From positions 1 through 25,380 of the forward strand of contig NZ_JAWRCU010000033.1 of assembly GCF_033542235.1 (NCBI RefSeq): a stretch of 25,380 bases of DNA, read 5' to 3'. The stretch's first letter is position 1. Each line of letters begins with the position of its first letter. The translations under genes and the position numbers were made by a program. The DNA is from JAWRCU01 sp033542235 (GTDB lineage Bacteria > Pseudomonadota > Alphaproteobacteria > Rhizobiales > Rhizobiaceae). The notes under the pieces were generated by a model. It searched no databases and was not told where the DNA came from. It was given only the letters and a program-made list of their open reading frames with translations. This document shows, one piece after another, positions 23,322-25,380 of this stretch.

Positions 23322-24218
23322 CTATTTCTCGGTCGAAATCAGGCCGCGCACGAACCAGCGCTGCAAAAGGATCGTGACGATGACCGGGGGGGCGAGCACG
23401 ATCAGGTTGGCAGCCATCGCTACATTCCAGATGGGCGGCTCGCCGAACAAAGGACCGGGCACGATCTTCTGGAGCTGCATCGTCGCCGTCGCGTAGTGCT
23501 CCTGGTCGGTGACGACGAGCAGCGGCCACAGATACTGGTTCCACGACCAGACGAACATGATGGTGGCGAGCGCGGCCATGTTGGCCTTGGAGAGCGGCAT
23601 CAGCACTTCGAGGAAAAAGCGGACAGCGCCGGCGCCATCCATCTTCGCCGCCTCGGCGAGCTCGTCCGGCACGGTCAGAAAGAACTGGCGATAGAGGAAA
23701 GTGCCGGTTGCGGTCGCCACGAGCGGCAGGATCAGGCCCGAATAGGTGTTGAGCAGGTTCCATTCCGGCAGCTCGATCGACAGCCCGGCCAAGTCGAAGA
23801 TCGACTGGAACGGCCTTAGCACGTCGGTTGCAACCGCATAGGTCGGCACGATGCGCACTTCGAGCGGCAGCATCAGCGTGATGAAGATCAGCCAGAACAT
23901 CACCATGCGCAGCCGGTAGTTGAAATAGACGATGGAAAAGGCCGACAGCGCCGAGACTATGATCTTGCCGGCCGTCACGCCCCCCGCCACGATCAGCGAA
24001 TTCAGCATCACCCGGTCGAAATTGCCGCGTTCCCAGGCGGTGGCCATGTTCTCCAGGAAATGGGTACCGGGCCATAGCGGCATCGGCACCTGGTTCACCG
24101 TGTGGAAGTCGTGGCTCGCGGCCACGAAGATGACCCAGAGCGGGAAGGCCAGCGCGATCAGGCTGAAGATCAGCAGCAGATGCGTGAAGGCGTCGAGGAT
24201 GGGCGTGCGTTCGATCAT
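23322..24218 (-). CDS. ugpE: UgpE-type ABC importer permease
   Basis: 298 residues, six predicted membrane helices. It starts MIERTPILDAFTHLLLIFSL, like E. coli UgpE (MIENRPWLTIFSHTMLI), and shares ITLMLPLEVRIVPTYAV, FFLTVPDELAEAAKMDGAG (the EAA loop) and the end FVRGLISTEK. Compared with UgpE from memory, it has about 20 extra residues before the central N-x-x-x-T-Y-S/A-G motif (about 130-160). The ATG is 6 nt after the ugpA stop. The family name is well supported; the exact substrate is not. Confidence 0.92.
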   Translation of the reverse strand: MIERTPILDAFTHLLLIFSLIALAFPLWVIFVAASHDFHTVNQVPMPLWPGTHFLENMATAWERGNFDRVMLNSLIVAGGVTAGKIIVSALSAFSIVYFNYRLRMVMFWLIFITLMLPLEVRIVPTYAVATDVLRPFQSIFDLAGLSIELPEWNLLNTYSGLILPLVATATGTFLYRQFFLTVPDELAEAAKMDGAGAVRFFLEVLMPLSKANMAALATIMFVWSWNQYLWPLLVVTDQEHYATATMQLQKIVPGPLFGEPPIWNVAMAANLIVLAPPVIVTILLQRWFVRGLISTEK

Positions 24219-24224
24219 GGCCGC

Positions 24225-25112
24225 TCAGCGATAATGGATGCGCCGCTCGATGAAGCGGAACTGGACGAAGGTGAGCGCCATCACGAGCAGCATGAGCACG
24301 ATCGACTGCGCGGCGGCGAGCGAGTAGTCCTTCCCCTCGAAGCCGTCGAAATAGATCTTGTAGACCATGAGGTCGGTCGCCCGTGCCGGCCCGCCATGGG
24401 TCGTGATGTCGACGATGCCGAAACTATCGACGAAGCTGTCGGTGATGTTGATCACCAGCAGAAAGAAGAGCGTCGGCGCGATCAGCGGCAACTGAATGTC
24501 GCGCATGCGGGCGAGCACGCCGGCCCCGTCCATCGCGCCTGCCTCGACAACCGTGCGCGGGATCGACTGCAGCGCCGCGAGGAAGAAGATGAAGTTGTAG
24601 CCGACCATCTTCCAGCTTTGCGCGAACACGATCAGCGCGAGCGCGTCCCAGCCGTTGAGCGCAGGGTTCCAGAGATCCGGGAAGACGCGGTTGATTGCCG
24701 CCACGAAGCCCGCATCGGGTGAAAAGATGAAGCGGAAGGCGAGGCCGACGGCAGGTGCTGCCAAGGCATAGGGCAGGAAGAAACTGAACTGATAGACGTG
24801 ATGGCCGGGTAGGCGGCGATCGACGAAGAGCGCAAGCATGGCGGCAATCACGATCGACGTGAACGTCGCTGCCGCCGCGAAGATGATCGAAACCCAAACC
24901 GAGTTCCAGTATTTCGGGTCGGAGAACACCGTCTGAAAATTGAGCCAGCCCACCCATTCGTTCGTTCCGCCGAACGGCGGCTCGAGGGTCACTGCCCAAT
25001 AGAGCGCTTCGCCCGACGGCCAGTAAAAGAAGATGAAGACGAGCAGCATCTGCGGGGCGATGAAGGCCGCCGCCAGCCAGAGATTGGAGAATGTCGCGCG
25101 CTTTTCCAAATC
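24225..25112 (-). CDS. ugpA: UgpA-type ABC importer permease
   Basis: 295 residues. I place the start at TTG 25112, giving MEKRATFSNLWL, because GGAG lies 6 nt upstream and UgpA proteins begin in this way; a GTG at 25121 and an upstream frame to 25184 lack such a site. Family motifs include FFYWPSGEALYWAV, FFLPYALAAPAVGL, WKMVGYNFIFFLAALQSIPR with the EAA loop VVEAGAMDGAGVLARMRDIQ, and the C-terminal VQFRFIERRIHYR. It opens the minus-strand ugpA-ugpE-ugpC set. The binding-protein gene ugpB usually precedes it and would lie beyond the right edge. Confidence 0.92.
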   Translation of the reverse strand, partial: DLEKRATFSNLWLAAAFIAPQMLLVFIFFYWPSGEALYWAVTLEPPFGGTNEWVGWLNFQTVFSDPKYWNSVWVSIIFAAAATFTSIVIAAMLALFVDRRLPGHHVYQFSFFLPYALAAPAVGLAFRFIFSPDAGFVAAINRVFPDLWNPALNGWDALALIVFAQSWKMVGYNFIFFLAALQSIPRTVVEAGAMDGAGVLARMRDIQLPLIAPTLFFLLVINITDSFVDSFGIVDITTHGGPARATDLMVYKIYFDGFEGKDYSLAAAQSIVLMLLVMALTFVQFRFIERRIHYR

Positions 25113-25380
25113 AGGCTCCACGCAAATGCAGGGCAATCGGATATGACACGGCAGACCCCCACTCCGCCTCGCTTCGCTCGGCACCTCTTCCCCTAAAAAG
25201 GGGAGAGGAAGGACGCCAAGCTTCGCGGCCGGCGCTTCCTCTCCCCCGTCGACCGCAGGGCTGTCCGGGGAAAATTATGCATATGCGAAGCTCATCTGAT
25301 GCGGGGAGCAAGTCGGCTTCCTTTTGCTTGGATTGACGGGCGGTGGGCGTTCGATTGCGCCGATGTGGCGGCGCTCGAAG
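25113..25380. other. Intergenic region upstream of ugpA, with a rhizobial-type hairpin
   Basis: No convincing gene is present. A hairpin is formed by cctcttcccc (25184-25193) and ggggagagg (25200-25208), with one bulged base and a short A-rich loop. A ct-rich block cttcctctcccccgtcg follows near 25235-25251. This arrangement resembles common rhizobial intergenic palindromes. An ATG at 25299 opens a plus-strand frame (MRGASRLPFAWIDGRW) that reaches the edge, but 27 codons are too few to call a gene. Confidence 0.5.

Noticed and set aside
25113..25184. Extra N-terminal residues for UgpA from an upstream start at 25184
   Set aside because: The added sequence (PSEARRSGGLPC) has no match to UgpA, and a ribosome site supports TTG 25112.
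25299..25380. Plus-strand ORF start at the right edge
   Set aside because: Only 27 codons are visible, with no clear ribosome site or family; it cannot be called from this window.

Overview
The window is high-GC DNA (coding regions roughly 60% GC or more) with rhizobial-looking intergenic palindromes and alphaproteobacterial gene families. It most likely comes from a Hyphomicrobiales (Rhizobiales) chromosome or megaplasmid, perhaps the Mesorhizobium/Phyllobacteriaceae group. That placement rests on gene style and repeats only. No rRNA, tRNA, CRISPR array, insertion sequence or phage gene was seen.

Region 1 (1-9667) is a surface-adhesin and type I secretion locus. A giant repeat-containing adhesin is encoded on the minus strand and runs off the left edge (920 codons visible). 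A LapG-type periplasmic transglutaminase-like cysteine protease is divergent from it. Convergent with the protease is a minus-strand operon: TolC-like outer-membrane channel, LapB-type ABC exporter with a degenerate C39-like domain, HlyD-type adaptor, and a ribbon-helix-helix/PAS-like protein overlapping the adaptor gene. Together they look like an adhesin that is exported, held at the surface and released by proteolysis. No LapD-like c-di-GMP receptor is in the window. The adhesin's Shine-Dalgarno sequence lies inside a strong predicted hairpin.

Region 2 (9834-12305) is a small accessory module: a DMT-family exporter translationally coupled to a nitroreductase, with a divergent LysR regulator.

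Region 3 (12345-21099) looks like a ureide or cyclic-amide uptake and catabolism cluster. It has an SDR epimerase/dehydrogenase, a PuuE-type allantoinase-like deacetylase and an AllC/HyuC-type M20 amidohydrolase (minus-strand operon), a divergent LysR regulator, a RidA-family protein, and a four-gene NitT/TauT-type ABC importer on the plus strand. Tight overlaps (ATGA, TAATG) mark both operons. The substrate cannot be read from the sequence; allantoin or a related N-carbamoyl compound is the leading guess.

Region 4 (21239-22177) holds a GFA/CENP-V-like zinc protein and a small conserved-looking hypothetical protein, separated by a 107-bp composite palindromic repeat bounded by CTAGAGC/GCTCTAG. 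Region 5 (22187-25112) is the minus-strand ugpA-ugpE-ugpC part of a glycerol-3-phosphate-type sugar ABC importer. Its binding-protein gene is not in the window. The last 268 bases are intergenic and carry a typical rhizobial hairpin. No gene-free stretch exceeds 300 bases.
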